NCBI GenBank assembly: GCA_020622165.1
Contig: JACNMN010000002.1
Span: forward strand, 124,001 to 188,000
DNA from: Boseongicola sp. H5
GTDB lineage: Bacteria > Pseudomonadota > Alphaproteobacteria > Rhodobacterales > Rhodobacteraceae
DNA: 64,000 nt
Reading direction: 5' to 3'
Positions within the stretch are counted from its first letter, which is position 1, and every line of letters begins with the position of its first letter. This document shows, piece by piece, positions 34,577 through 44,547 of this stretch. Below the pieces are notes generated by a model. The model saw only the letters and a list, made by a program, of their open reading frames with translations. It made no database searches and was not told where the DNA came from. Position numbers and translations under genes: made by a program.

Positions 34577-36298
34577 ATGACGCGCACGCTCATCACTTCG
34601 GCGATCCCCTACATCAACGGGATCAAACATCTGGGCAACCTGATCGGGAGCCAATTGCCCGCCGATCTCTACGCCCGCTACCTGCGCGCGCGTGGCCAGG
34701 AGGTCCTGTTTCTCTGCGCCACGGATGAACATGGCACGCCGGCCGAACTGGCGGCGGCCAAGGCAGGCAAACCGGTGGCGGAATACTGCGCCGAGATGTG
34801 GGAGGTGCAGGCCCGGATCGCGGAGGGCTTCCGGCTCAGCTTCGATCATTTCGGCCGCTCCTCCAGCCCGCAGAACCACGCCCTGACGCAGCATTTCGCC
34901 GGGCGTCTGGCCGATGCCGGGCTGATCGAGGAGGTGACGGAGAAGCAGGTTTACTCCAACGCCGACAGCCGGTTCCTGCCCGATCGCTATATCGAGGGCA
35001 CCTGCCCCAATTGCGGGTATGACAAGGCGCGCGGCGACCAGTGCGAAAACTGCACCAAGCAGCTCGATCCGACCGACCTGATCGAGCCGCGCTCGGCCGT
35101 CTCGGGCTCCACCGATCTCGAAATCCGGGAGACCAAGCATCTCTATCTGCGCCAGTCCGCCCTGCGCGGGCAGTTGAGCGACTGGATCGACAGCAAGACC
35201 GACTGGCCGATCCTGACCACGTCCATTGCCAGGAAATGGCTGAATGACGGCGACGGGTTGCAGGATCGGGGCATCACCCGCGATCTCGACTGGGGCATTC
35301 CGGTCAAACGCGGCGATCAGGACTGGCCCGGCATGGAGGGCAAGGTCTTCTACGTCTGGTTCGACGCGCCGATCGAATACATCGCCTGTGCGGCCGAATG
35401 GGTCGAAGCGGGCACGGGCCCCGGTTCTGAAAAAGGCTGGGAACGCTGGTGGCGCACCGACAGGGGCGCCGAGGATGTGCGCTATGTCCAGTTCATGGGC
35501 AAGGACAACGTGCCCTTTCACACGCTGAGCTTTCCGGCGACGATCATCGGCTCGGGCGAGCCGTGGAAGCTGGTCGATTACATCAAGTCGTTCAACTATC
35601 TGAACTACGATGGCGGGCAGTTCAGCACCTCCCAGGGGCGCGGCGTGTTCATGGATCAGGCGCTAGAGATCCTGCCGCCGGATTACTGGCGCTGGTGGCT
35701 GCTCAGCCATGCGCCGGAAACCTCGGACAGCGAGTTCACATGGGAAGCCTTCCAGCAGGACGTGAACAAGGATCTGGCCGATGTGCTTGGCAATTTCGTC
35801 AGCCGGATCACCAAGTTCTGCCGCTCCAAATTCGGGGAAACCGTGCCCGAGGGCGGCGCCTATGGCCCGCAGGAAGAGGCGCTGATCGCCGAATTGCAGA
35901 CCCGGCTGACCGCCTATCAGGCCCATATGGATGCCATCGAGATCCGCAAGGCAGCCGCGGAGCTGAGGGCGATCTGGGTGCTTGGAAACGAATACCTGCA
36001 ATCGGCCGCCCCCTGGACCGCGTTCAAGGACGACCCCGACCGCGCCGCCGCGATCACCCGGCTGGCGCTGAACCTGATCCCGGTCTACGCAACCCTGTCG
36101 GCCCCGTTCATCCCCGATGCTGCGGCCACGATGCTTGAGGCCATGAACGCCGCGCCGGTCTGGCCCGAGGATATGGCAGATGCGTTGGCCACGCTGTCCG
36201 CAGGGCATGGTTTCACCGTGCCCGATGTGCTGTTCGGCAAGATCACCGACGAGGCGCGCGAGGATTGGCAAACCCGCTTCGCAGGCGTGCGTGTCTGA
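34577..36298 (+). CDS. metG: Methionine-tRNA ligase
   Basis: 573 residues, class I. The HIGH-equivalent is in [11 protein letters not shown] (residues 12-22). A zinc knuckle contains [17 protein letters not shown]. The anticodon-binding helices follow at about 390-540. The KMSKS-equivalent reads QFSTSQGR near residue 349, so both lysines of KMSKS are replaced; a KFSTS form occurs in related enzymes from memory. ATG 34577 is in a poor ribosome-site context. Charges Met onto both initiator and elongator tRNA. Confidence 0.96.
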   Translation: MTRTLITSAIPYINGIKHLGNLIGSQLPADLYARYLRARGQEVLFLCATDEHGTPAELAAAKAGKPVAEYCAEMWEVQARIAEGFRLSFDHFGRSSSPQNHALTQHFAGRLADAGLIEEVTEKQVYSNADSRFLPDRYIEGTCPNCGYDKARGDQCENCTKQLDPTDLIEPRSAVSGSTDLEIRETKHLYLRQSALRGQLSDWIDSKTDWPILTTSIARKWLNDGDGLQDRGITRDLDWGIPVKRGDQDWPGMEGKVFYVWFDAPIEYIACAAEWVEAGTGPGSEKGWERWWRTDRGAEDVRYVQFMGKDNVPFHTLSFPATIIGSGEPWKLVDYIKSFNYLNYDGGQFSTSQGRGVFMDQALEILPPDYWRWWLLSHAPETSDSEFTWEAFQQDVNKDLADVLGNFVSRITKFCRSKFGETVPEGGAYGPQEEALIAELQTRLTAYQAHMDAIEIRKAAAELRAIWVLGNEYLQSAAPWTAFKDDPDRAAAITRLALNLIPVYATLSAPFIPDAAATMLEAMNAAPVWPEDMADALATLSAGHGFTVPDVLFGKITDEAREDWQTRFAGVRV

Positions 36299-36461
36299 CC
36301 CGACCAGATCGCGAAGCGGCTGACGACCGGGCGGCGCGCCGGCCCGTCGCGCGCGCCGTCAGGTTCCTCACGCGGGAAGAGCGCATGCCAAGCCTCGCCT
36401 GCTTCCCAAGTCGTGGGAGCGGGCGGACTTCCGGATCTCGGCTGTCGGATTGCGAGGCACT

Positions 36462-37862
36462 CTATGGCGCGCGCAGGACGGCCCCGGGGTTCATGATGCC
36501 CGCGGGGTCCAGCGCGGATTTGATCGCGCGCATCGCCGCCAGCTTCGCAGGGTCGCCATAGCGTTCCAGATCGTCGACTTTCAGCCTGCCGATCCCGTGT
36601 TCCGCCGAAACCGACCCCCCCATTTCATGAACAAGGTCATGGACGCAGGCCTTGATCGGGCCGCGCGCCTCCTCGTGATCCGCCCGGCTTTCGCCCGGCT
36701 GCGGAAAGACGTTGTAATGCAGGTTGCCATCGCCCAGATGGCCGAAACAGTTGATCCGGTAATCGCCGATTTTCGCCAGCCGCCCCGGGGCCTCTGCGAT
36801 GAAGGCCGGGATGGCGGCGACGGGAACGGAAATGTCATGGCTGGAGATCGACCCGATCCGCCGGTTCGCCTCGGGGATGCTCTCGCGCAAGTTCCAGAAT
36901 GCCTGCCGCTGGCCTTCGGAGCGCGCGATCACGCCGTCGCTGACAAGCCCCGCCTCATGGGCCTCGGCAAAAACCGCCTCCAGCAGTTCCGAGGGGTCCT
37001 GCCCCTGCGCCAGCCCCAGATCGATGAGGCACATCCAGTCGGGCCGTCCCGCGAAAGGCTGTTTCAGGTCCGGCCCGACCTCGTCGAGAAAGGTGAGCCC
37101 CATCCCGCCGATCAGCTCGAAGGCCGACAAGCCGCCGCCCGCGCGCGCCTGCACACGGCGCAAAAGCGCCAGCGCCGCATCCGGGTCCGGCACCACCATC
37201 AGCGCCGCGCCGGTGGCGGCCGGCTCCGGGAAAAGCCGCAGGGTGGCCGCCGTGATCACGCCAAGCGTTCCTTCCGCCCCGATCAGCAGATGCCGCAGAT
37301 CGTAACCGGTGTTGTTCTTGCGCAGCGATGACAGCCCATGCATCACCGTGCCGTCCGGGAACACGGCCTCCAGCCCCAGACACAGATCCCGGGCATTGCC
37401 GTAGCGGATCACGTTGACCCCGCCCGCATTGGTGGAAAGCAGGCCGCCGATCCGCGCCGAGCCCTGCGAGGCGAGGGTCAGCGGAAAGATCAATCCCTCC
37501 CCCGCGGCAGCGCTGTGGATATCGGCCAGAATCGCCCCGGCCTCGACGGTCATGGTCGCGCCCACCGGGTCCAGCTTGCGGATCTGGCGCATACGTTCCA
37601 GCGACAGGACCACCGGTCTCGTCCCCTCCCCCGCGATCTGCCCGCCGACCAGCCCGGTGCCACCGCCGTAGGGCACGACCGGCGTGGCGGTCTGCGCGCA
37701 GGCTTTGACGATCATTGCCACCTCCTCGGTGGAGGCCGGCGCCAGAACCGCCACGGCCTGACCTGCGTACCGTCCGCGCGGCTCCTCCAGATAGCGTGGC
37801 TCGGGCGGGCGGAAGCTTGCCGCCGGCAGGGATTGGCGCAGAATGGTTTCGATCTCGGTCAT
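36462..37862 (-). CDS. FAD-linked oxidase (GlcD / D-2-hydroxyacid dehydrogenase-like)
   Basis: 466 residues. An FAD_binding_4 domain (PYGGGTGLVGGQ near 73-84, then NAGGVNVIRYGN) is followed by a C-terminal FAD-oxidase domain with the metal motif HLGDGNLHYN and the terminal EHGIGRLK. Matches D-2-hydroxyglutarate or D-lactate dehydrogenases as single-subunit enzymes. ATG 37862 follows GAGGAG. No glcE or glcF partner is adjacent, so glycolate oxidase is less likely. Confidence 0.88.
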   Translation of the reverse strand: MTEIETILRQSLPAASFRPPEPRYLEEPRGRYAGQAVAVLAPASTEEVAMIVKACAQTATPVVPYGGGTGLVGGQIAGEGTRPVVLSLERMRQIRKLDPVGATMTVEAGAILADIHSAAAGEGLIFPLTLASQGSARIGGLLSTNAGGVNVIRYGNARDLCLGLEAVFPDGTVMHGLSSLRKNNTGYDLRHLLIGAEGTLGVITAATLRLFPEPAATGAALMVVPDPDAALALLRRVQARAGGGLSAFELIGGMGLTFLDEVGPDLKQPFAGRPDWMCLIDLGLAQGQDPSELLEAVFAEAHEAGLVSDGVIARSEGQRQAFWNLRESIPEANRRIGSISSHDISVPVAAIPAFIAEAPGRLAKIGDYRINCFGHLGDGNLHYNVFPQPGESRADHEEARGPIKACVHDLVHEMGGSVSAEHGIGRLKVDDLERYGDPAKLAAMRAIKSALDPAGIMNPGAVLRAP

Positions 37863-37926
37863 CGGCCACTCCTCATCGGCAAGGCGCATCGGCGGGAACC
37901 GCCGCATGAACCCTCAAGGGACGGCG

Positions 37927-38511
37927 CTAGCCGACGTCGGTGCGCCCGCGCCGGTCACTGCGCAGATTGGCGTAAAGCACGTGGTTCCGCCAGCGCCCGT
38001 TGATCTGCAGATAGCTTTGCGCCACGCCCTCGTATTTGAAGCCGGAGCGTTCGAGCACCCCGCGGGAGGCCACATTCTCGGGCAGGCAGGCGGCCTCCAC
38101 CCGGCTCAGATCCAGCGAGCGAAAGGCGTGATGAACAACCGCAAGGATCGCTTCGCGCATATAGCCCTGCCGGGCATGGGCCTGCCCGATCCAGTAGCCG
38201 AGCGTGCCCGCCTGCGCCGGCCCACGGCGGATATTGTCCAGCGTGATCGCGCCCACCAGCACATCGTCGGATCTGCGGATCATGAAAAGCGGCATGGCCG
38301 AGCCCTGCCCCATCGCCCGCTGCGCCCAGTAGACGCGGTTCGTGAAGCTCTTCCGCGTCAGGTGATCCCCGGCCCAGGACGGCTCCCAAGGTTGCAGGAA
38401 CTCCGCCGAGCCTTTCCTGAGCGATGTCCAGGAGCGGAAATCGGAATGCTGCGGCAACCGCAGCGTCATCCGCTCCGTCTCGATCTTCGGTCTGCGTCTA
38501 CGGGCGAGCAT
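37927..38511 (-). CDS. GNAT N-acetyltransferase (RimJ/RimL-like)
   Basis: 194 residues with the GNAT fold. The acetyl-CoA loop is QGYMREAI (about 125), and ENVASRGVLERSGFKYEG is the RimJ/RimL-type C-terminal signature. It overlaps the M16 peptidase gene by one base (TGATG). Likely modifies a protein N-terminus; target unknown. Confidence 0.9.
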   Translation of the reverse strand: MLARRRRPKIETERMTLRLPQHSDFRSWTSLRKGSAEFLQPWEPSWAGDHLTRKSFTNRVYWAQRAMGQGSAMPLFMIRRSDDVLVGAITLDNIRRGPAQAGTLGYWIGQAHARQGYMREAILAVVHHAFRSLDLSRVEAACLPENVASRGVLERSGFKYEGVAQSYLQINGRWRNHVLYANLRSDRRGRTDVG

Positions 38512-39773
38512 CAGGCGGCCAGACGCTCCGTCAATCTGATGAGATCGGGGGCTTTCGCCACGGGGCCGTAAAGCGCCATCGCGGCCCGTTCGGCGCCGGC
38601 AAGCCCGGCTCCGAAGTTGCGCAGACCGGACAGATCGACCGCATCGATCCGGGCGATGGTTTCCTCCAGCGGCGGCACCCGGTCCCAGATCGCCACCAGC
38701 CGTGCCAGCCGCTCGGCCCGGGCAGAGGGGCTTTCCAGCCCCATCAGCATACCGGCCTTCATCTGGGCGCGGGCCCGGTCCAACTCCGCCTGGCTCATGT
38801 CGCTGGCGGCGCGCTTGATCTCGTCCATGGTCAGCCGGGCAAGCTCGGGCAGGTCATCCGCGCCGGTGCCGGCATAGATCGTCATCATGCCGGTGTCGTC
38901 ATAGCTGCCGACCTGCGCGTAGATCGTATAGCAAAGCCCACGCTTCTCGCGAATTTCCTGAAACAGGCGCGACGACATGCCCCCGCCCAGAGCGGTCGCA
39001 TAGATCTGCGCGGTATAGATATCGTCGGAGCGATATCCCGGCGCCTCCAGCGCAAGGGTGAAATGCGCCTGTTCCAGCGGCTTTATCTCCCGGCGTTCGC
39101 CACCTGCGAACTGGCCCGGTTCGGGACGGGATTGCCCGCAGGGCGGCAGATGGCCGAAGGCCGCCTCCGCCAGGCGCAGGATCTCGTCGTGATCCACCGC
39201 ACCCGCCGCCGACAGGATCAACTGCCCCGGTCCGTAATGCTCGGCCACGAACCCGGTCAGATCCGTATGGCCGAAACCGCGCACCCGTTCGGCGGGGCCG
39301 AGAATGGTGCGGCCAAGGGCCTGTGCCGGATAGGCGACCTCCTGCAACCAGTCGAAGATGATGTCGTCGGGCGTATCGGCGGCTTGGCCGATCTCCTGCA
39401 GGATCACGCTGCGCTCCACCTCGATCTCGCGCGGGTCGAAAGCCGGGTTGAGCACGATATCGGCGATCAGGTCGAGCGCCAGCGGCACGTCATCCTTCAG
39501 CACCCGCGCATAATAGGCGGTCACCTCGCGGGAGGTGTAGGCGTTGATATAGCCGCCGACATCCTCGATCTCTTCGGCGATCTGCTGCGCGTTGCGCCGT
39601 GCGGTGCCCTTGAAGGCCATGTGTTCCAGAAAATGGGCGATGCCGTTCTGCTCCACCCGCTCGTGCCGCCCGCCGACATTGACCCAGAGGCCAAGCGCGG
39701 CCGATTGCAGGCCCGGCATGTGTTCGGTCACGATACGCAGACCGTTGGGCAGGGTGTGCAGTGCCACGCTCAT
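38511..39773 (-). CDS. M16 family metallopeptidase (processing peptidase-like)
   Basis: 420 residues. The inverted zinc motif HFLEH lies at about residue 48, with the third ligand Glu in the EVERSVILQEIG region near 120. This is the active beta-type subunit resembling mitochondrial processing peptidase. The Gly-rich loop GGGMSSRLFQEIREKRGL is present. It overlaps thrC by four bases, an arrangement conserved with the cox cluster in related bacteria. Confidence 0.93.
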   Translation of the reverse strand: MSVALHTLPNGLRIVTEHMPGLQSAALGLWVNVGGRHERVEQNGIAHFLEHMAFKGTARRNAQQIAEEIEDVGGYINAYTSREVTAYYARVLKDDVPLALDLIADIVLNPAFDPREIEVERSVILQEIGQAADTPDDIIFDWLQEVAYPAQALGRTILGPAERVRGFGHTDLTGFVAEHYGPGQLILSAAGAVDHDEILRLAEAAFGHLPPCGQSRPEPGQFAGGERREIKPLEQAHFTLALEAPGYRSDDIYTAQIYATALGGGMSSRLFQEIREKRGLCYTIYAQVGSYDDTGMMTIYAGTGADDLPELARLTMDEIKRAASDMSQAELDRARAQMKAGMLMGLESPSARAERLARLVAIWDRVPPLEETIARIDAVDLSGLRNFGAGLAGAERAAMALYGPVAKAPDLIRLTERLAA

Positions 39774-41158
39774 GCCATGACCTCACCGCGGATCAGCGCC
39801 TGAAGATCCGCAAGGTCGTTGTCCACCCGCGTCATCCGCTCGGGCCGCTCGAACAGATCGGCCATGCGCGCAGGCAGCGGCGGGCGGATCCCGCAGGCCG
39901 CCTCCACCGCATCGGAGAACTTGGCGGGATGGGCCGTGGCGAGGGTGATCATCGGGGTCGTGCCCAGATGGTCCTGCGCGACCTTCACGCCAATCGCGGA
40001 ATGCGGGCAAAGCAGTTCGCCCATATCCCGCTTCGCCTCTGCGATCATGGCGGAGGTTTCGTCCTCCGACACCCGGCCCGAGGCGAAAAGATCGCGCAAC
40101 CGGCCAAGCGCGCCCTGCGAGATGTGGAACCCCCCACCGGATTTCAGTTCATCCATCAGCTGCGCCACCGCATTGCCATCCCGATCATAGGCATCGAACA
40201 GCGCCCGTTCGAAATTGGAACTCACCTGAATGTCCATCGACGGGCTGATGGACGGTGTCACGCCCTGCGTCACGTAATCGCCGGAGGACAGGGCCCGGTG
40301 CAGGATATCGTTCTGATTGGTCGCCACCACCAGCTTTTCAATCGGCAGACCCATGCGCCGGGCGATATGGCCTGCAAAGATATCGCCGAAATTCCCCGTG
40401 GGAACGGTGAAGCTCACCTTGCGGTGCGGCGCGCCCAGAGACACCGCCGCGGTGAAGTAATAGACCACCTGCGCCAGCACCCGTGCCCAGTTGATCGAGT
40501 TCACACCGGCCAGCTTCACACCGTCCCGGAAGTCGAAATCGTTGAACATGTCCTTCAGGCGGGCCTGACAATCGTCGAAATCGCCCGCAAGGGCGAGCGC
40601 GTGAACATTGGCCTCGGCCACTGTGGTCATCTGGCGGCGCTGCACGTCGGAAACACGGCCATGGGGGTAGAGGATGAAGACCTCCACCGCATCGAGCCCG
40701 CGAAACGCCTCCATCGCGGCAGATCCGGTATCGCCCGAGGTCGCGCCCACGATCGTCACCCGGTCGTCGCGGCGGCTGAGCGCGGTCTGGAACAGCTGCC
40801 CGATCAGCTGCATCGCGAAATCCTTGAAGGCCAGCGTCGGCCCGTGGAACATCTCCAGAAGGAAATGGTTCGGCTGCATCTGCACCAGCGGGGCGCGGGC
40901 GGCATGGCCGAACCCGGCATAGGCCCGCGCGATGCAATCGGTGATCTCGGCATCGGTGAAACTGTCGCCCATGAAGGGGCGCATCACCCGATAGGCGACA
41001 TCTTCGTAGCTGAGCCCGGCCAGCGCCGCGATATCCGCCGTCGCCATCACCGGCACCTCGGCGGGCACGTAAAGACCGCCGTCGCGCGCCAGCCCGGTCA
41101 GCATCGCCTCTTCGAATGTCAGCGCCGGGGCCTCGCCCCTCGTCGAGATATACTGCAT
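39770..41158 (-). CDS. thrC: Threonine synthase
   Basis: 462 residues, long-form threonine synthase that turns O-phosphohomoserine into threonine with PLP. The PLP lysine is in MFHGPTLAFKDFA near residue 112. The N-terminal MQYISTRGEAPALTFEEA and SGDTGSAAMEAF (phosphate-binding) are family hallmarks. It is 10 bases after the SURF1 gene and overlaps the M16 gene. Confidence 0.97.
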   Translation of the reverse strand: MQYISTRGEAPALTFEEAMLTGLARDGGLYVPAEVPVMATADIAALAGLSYEDVAYRVMRPFMGDSFTDAEITDCIARAYAGFGHAARAPLVQMQPNHFLLEMFHGPTLAFKDFAMQLIGQLFQTALSRRDDRVTIVGATSGDTGSAAMEAFRGLDAVEVFILYPHGRVSDVQRRQMTTVAEANVHALALAGDFDDCQARLKDMFNDFDFRDGVKLAGVNSINWARVLAQVVYYFTAAVSLGAPHRKVSFTVPTGNFGDIFAGHIARRMGLPIEKLVVATNQNDILHRALSSGDYVTQGVTPSISPSMDIQVSSNFERALFDAYDRDGNAVAQLMDELKSGGGFHISQGALGRLRDLFASGRVSEDETSAMIAEAKRDMGELLCPHSAIGVKVAQDHLGTTPMITLATAHPAKFSDAVEAACGIRPPLPARMADLFERPERMTRVDNDLADLQALIRGEVMA

Positions 41159-41168
41159 GTGTCCGCCT

Positions 41169-41840
41169 TCAGATCGTCCGCTGCCTGATACGCCACAGAA
41201 GATAGAGTGTCATCCCCATCCAGATCAGCGCCAGCGAAAACCAGGTGATCGCATAGCTGAGGTGATCGTTGGGAATGCCGCTTGTGTCCACCGGCAGGGG
41301 CGTCAGGGCGCCTTCGTCTTCCGACATCTCGCGCGCAACCAGCAGGATCGGCTCGGTCCCGAAGGCGCGGGCAAGGGCGGGCACGTCGCGGGCGAACCAG
41401 ATATTGGCCTCCGTGTCGGGTGCGGGCGTGGCGCCGGTCACCTCATCGGGCCAATGCAGGTTTCCGGTCACCCTGACCGCGCCGGCGGGCGCTGCCGGCA
41501 CCGCATCCGCGACGCGGACGAACCCGCGGTCCAGAAGCAGCCTGCGCCCCTCCGTCTCGAACGGGGAAATCACCCGATATCCCGCCCCGATCCGCCGCTG
41601 GCTGACCAGAACCCGGATGAAGTCCTCGCCGACCTCTCCCGTGGCTTCGACCGGCAGGTAGCGGTCCGCGACCGGATCGGGCACGCCCGGCACGGCCACG
41701 GGCGGCGCGGCGATCCGGGTTTCGATATCGGCCAGCACACCCTCTTTCCAGGCGAGCCGCTGCATCTGCCAGACGCCAAGCGACACCAGAATGGCCACGC
41801 CGCAGATCCCGAAGACCAGGGGCCAGATCATCCGTGTCAA
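41169..41840 (-). CDS. surf1: SURF1 family cytochrome oxidase assembly protein
   Basis: 223 residues. N- and C-terminal transmembrane helices (GICGVAILVSLGVWQMQRL and AITWFSLALIWMGMTLYLL) flank a periplasmic domain, the SURF1 layout. It helps insert heme a into subunit I of aa3 oxidase. The TTG at 41840 is chosen because GGAGGG lies six bases upstream; ATG 41831 is the alternative. Downstream of ctaE across a 175-base gap. Confidence 0.93.
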   Translation of the reverse strand: MTRMIWPLVFGICGVAILVSLGVWQMQRLAWKEGVLADIETRIAAPPVAVPGVPDPVADRYLPVEATGEVGEDFIRVLVSQRRIGAGYRVISPFETEGRRLLLDRGFVRVADAVPAAPAGAVRVTGNLHWPDEVTGATPAPDTEANIWFARDVPALARAFGTEPILLVAREMSEDEGALTPLPVDTSGIPNDHLSYAITWFSLALIWMGMTLYLLWRIRQRTI

Positions 41841-42015
41841 CAGCGTCCCTCCAATTGGAAAGGCCCACCCCGATCGGCAGGCCCCGTGCCAGGTATCAAG
41901 ATCGGTCCGGCCTGCCCGCCCGGTTCCGGCACGAACGGTTCGGGGGCCGATATGGCGCCCCCGGGCCGCAGAGCAGTGAGGCCGGCGCGATCCCGCAAGA
42001 GGCCGCTGCGACGGG

Positions 42016-42822
42016 TCAGCCGATACCCCAGATGTAGACCGCCGCAAACAGGAACAGCCAGACCACATCGACGAAGTGCCAGTACCATGCCGCCGCTTCG
42101 AACCCGACATGCTTTTCGGCGGTGAAATGCCCGGCCCGCACGCGCAGATAGCACACGAAGAGGAAGATCGTGCCGATGATCACATGCACGCCATGGAACC
42201 CGGTGGCCATGAAGAAGGTGGAGAAGAACTTGTCCCCGCCGAAGCTCCAGTCCTGATGGTCCAGCAGGTACCAGTATTCATAGGCCTGCAGGCCGGTGAA
42301 CACGATCCCCAGAACCACCCCGATGATCAGGCCCAGTTCCACGTCCTTGCGGCTTTCGTTATGCACCAGCGCATGGTGCGCCCAGGTGACCGCGCAGCCC
42401 GACAGCAAAAGGACGAGCGTGTTGATCAGCGGCAGGTGAAAGGCATCGACCTGATAGAACTCCGGCGGCACATAGGTGGAGGCCTCGTAGGTGTTCATCG
42501 GGTAGATCGCGTGTTTGAAAAACGCCCAGAACCAGGCGACGAAGAACATCACCTCGGACATCACGAACATGATGAACCCGTATTTCAGGCCAAGCCGCAC
42601 CACCGGCGTGTGATCGCCCGCATTGCTTTCGGCCACCACATCCGACCACCAGCCGAACATGACATAAAGAACCGCCACGAAGCCGATCAGGAACAGCCAC
42701 GGCCCCGACCCGTGCATCCAGAGCACCGCCCCGGTCAACATCGCAAAGCCCGCGATTGCGCCCAGGAAGGGGTAAATCGACGGTGGCAGAATGTGGTAGT
42801 CGTGGTTTTTCACATGGGCCAT
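42016..42822 (-). CDS. ctaE: Cytochrome c oxidase subunit III
   Basis: 268 residues with seven predicted transmembrane helices, the normal aa3-type subunit III. Hallmarks are [15 protein letters not shown] at the N-terminus, the Glu in [15 protein letters not shown], and HGVHVIIGT. The subunit stabilises the catalytic core and proton uptake. Subunit I is not in the window. Confidence 0.97.
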   Translation of the reverse strand: MAHVKNHDYHILPPSIYPFLGAIAGFAMLTGAVLWMHGSGPWLFLIGFVAVLYVMFGWWSDVVAESNAGDHTPVVRLGLKYGFIMFVMSEVMFFVAWFWAFFKHAIYPMNTYEASTYVPPEFYQVDAFHLPLINTLVLLLSGCAVTWAHHALVHNESRKDVELGLIIGVVLGIVFTGLQAYEYWYLLDHQDWSFGGDKFFSTFFMATGFHGVHVIIGTIFLFVCYLRVRAGHFTAEKHVGFEAAAWYWHFVDVVWLFLFAAVYIWGIG

Positions 42823-42843
42823 GATGTCGGTCCTTCGTCTGGC

Positions 42844-43407
42844 TTAGTCTGTGGAGCCGCCAAGTGCGGCGTAATCTTCTGGAATGTCGGTCACGTGGAA
42901 CGTGTAGGACAGCGTGATCGCGGGCGTGCCGTTGGCCTCGGGGTCGTCCACAAGCGCCGGGTCCACATAGAACGTGACCGGCATTTCGACGCGCTGGCCG
43001 GGTTCCAAAACCTGCTGCTGAAAGCAGAAGCACTCGATCTTAGAGAAATAGAGCCCCGCATCGAAGGGCGCCACGTTGTAGCTGGCGGTCCCGGCAATCG
43101 GCTGGTCGGTCGGGTTATAGGCCTCGTAGAAGGCCAGACCGGTCTCGCCGATGCGCAGTTCCATCGAGGTCTGCATCGGTCGGAACTCCCAGGGCATGTC
43201 GCGGGCAAGGCTTGCGTCGAACCTGACCAGGATCGTCCGGTCGAGGATGACATCGCTTTCGGTCTCGGACACGTTGGTGGTTCCGCCATAGCCCGTGACC
43301 CGGCAGAACCAGTCGTAAAGCGGCACCGCCGCCCAGGCCAGCGAGCCCATGATCAGAACGACGCCCACGCATTGCGCCACGGTTTTCTGGTTACGATCAA
43401 GCGTCAT
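42844..43407 (-). CDS. ctaG: Cytochrome c oxidase assembly protein CtaG/Cox11
   Basis: 187 residues. One N-terminal transmembrane helix anchors a periplasmic copper-chaperone domain. The Cys pair that binds copper is in ECFCFQQQ near residue 126. It inserts CuB into subunit I. The start overlaps the small cox ORF by four bases; ctaE follows 21 bases downstream. Confidence 0.96.
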   Translation of the reverse strand: MTLDRNQKTVAQCVGVVLIMGSLAWAAVPLYDWFCRVTGYGGTTNVSETESDVILDRTILVRFDASLARDMPWEFRPMQTSMELRIGETGLAFYEAYNPTDQPIAGTASYNVAPFDAGLYFSKIECFCFQQQVLEPGQRVEMPVTFYVDPALVDDPEANGTPAITLSYTFHVTDIPEDYAALGGSTD

Positions 43408-43598
43408 TGGTCAGTCTCCACAGGAGGGGTGATCGACACGCGCGGCTGGTGGTCAAACGCCTCCATCTGCGAGCCCTGACGGATCTTCGCGATGGTCAGT
43501 CCGAAAACAATGGCGCAGAATCCGACGAGGCAGAGTGCCACGCCCAGATTGCGGCCAAAGCGGCGTTTGTGAAGTTCGTGGGTTTCGGTGATCGGCAT
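43404..43598 (-). CDS. Small single-pass membrane protein in cytochrome oxidase cluster
   Basis: 64 residues. A basic N-terminus (HELHKRRFGRN), one transmembrane helix (GVALCLVGFCAIVFGLTIA), then a periplasmic tail. It sits between ctaB and ctaG, overlapping ctaG by four bases, where many relatives carry a CoxF-like assembly protein. ATG 43598 has AGGTTGGTAGG upstream. Role in aa3 assembly is inferred from position. Confidence 0.82.
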   Translation of the reverse strand: MPITETHELHKRRFGRNLGVALCLVGFCAIVFGLTIAKIRQGSQMEAFDHQPRVSITPPVETDQ

Positions 43599-43599
43599 C

Positions 43600-44541
43600 C
43601 TACCAACCTCCAAGGCCATAGGGGCGCAGCGCCGCCTCGGCCAGAAGCGCACCGAAATGCAGGAACAGATAATATAGAGAGAAGCGGAAGACCTTCTTCT
43701 CGGTCGCGTAGGCATCGGCCTCGGCCACCGTCTCGTCGCGCCGCCAGATATCCCACGCCCCTTTGAGGAAGATCGCGTTCAGAGCGACCGCGACGGCCAG
43801 ATAGAGAGGCCCCCCGATGGAAGTGAAGGCCGCTCCGATGGCCACCGGAACCAGCAGGATCGTGTAGATCAGGATCTGACGTCGGGTTTCCTCGCGGCCG
43901 TGGGTCACGGTCAGCATCGGCACCTTCGCCTTGTGGTAGTCCGACTTCATGAACAGCGCCAGCGCCCAGAAATGCGGCGGCGTCCACATGAAGATCAGCC
44001 CGAACATCAGCGCGCTTTCCAGCGATACGCCGCCCGTGGCCACGGCCCAGCCGATCATCGGAGGGAAGGCACCCGCCGCGCCGCCGATCACGATGTTCTG
44101 GGGGGTCATGCGCTTCAGCCAGATCGTGTAGATCACGGCATAGAAGAAGATGGTGAAGGCCAGAAGCCCGGCGGCAAACCAGTTCGTCGCCAGCCCCAGC
44201 ATGGCCACCGACATCGCGGAAAGCGCGATCCCGAGGCCAAGCGCCTCTCCGGGAGCGACCTTTCCGGACGGGACCGGCCGCCGGGCGGTGCGCTTCATCA
44301 CCCCGTCGATATCGGCATCGTACCACATGTTCAGCGCACCCGAGGCCCCCGCCCCGATGGCGATGAACAGGATCGCGGTGAAGCCGATCATCGGGGGAAC
44401 CGCGACCGGCGCCACCAGCAACCCCACCAGAGCGGTGAAGACCACCAGCGACATCACCCGTGGCTTCAGCAGCGCGACATAATCGCCGAACTGCGCCTCT
44501 CCCGGGCCGCTGGTCGTGCTATTTGCGGTGGCGTCGCTCAT
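43600..44541 (-). CDS. ctaB: Protoheme IX farnesyltransferase (heme o synthase)
   Basis: 313 residues, UbiA-type prenyltransferase with eight or nine transmembrane helices. The Asp-rich motif [19 protein letters not shown] near residue 75 and the second motif [20 protein letters not shown] near 195 bind the prenyl diphosphate. It makes heme O for aa3 oxidase. Located six bases after ctaC. Confidence 0.97.
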   Translation of the reverse strand: MSDATANSTTSGPGEAQFGDYVALLKPRVMSLVVFTALVGLLVAPVAVPPMIGFTAILFIAIGAGASGALNMWYDADIDGVMKRTARRPVPSGKVAPGEALGLGIALSAMSVAMLGLATNWFAAGLLAFTIFFYAVIYTIWLKRMTPQNIVIGGAAGAFPPMIGWAVATGGVSLESALMFGLIFMWTPPHFWALALFMKSDYHKAKVPMLTVTHGREETRRQILIYTILLVPVAIGAAFTSIGGPLYLAVAVALNAIFLKGAWDIWRRDETVAEADAYATEKKVFRFSLYYLFLHFGALLAEAALRPYGLGGW

Positions 44542-44547
44542 CAACCG

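Noticed and set aside
36299-36461. Possible RNA gene in the gap after metG
   Set aside because: No cloverleaf, terminator or other coherent structure could be made out in this 163-base gap; nothing supported.
39761-41188. 475-codon plus-strand open frame
   Set aside because: Antisense to thrC, whose PLP and phosphate motifs are clear.
41841-42015. Possible missing DUF983 gene between ctaE and surf1
   Set aside because: No open frame with the Cys motifs is present there; the DUF983 gene of this window is at 25296 instead.
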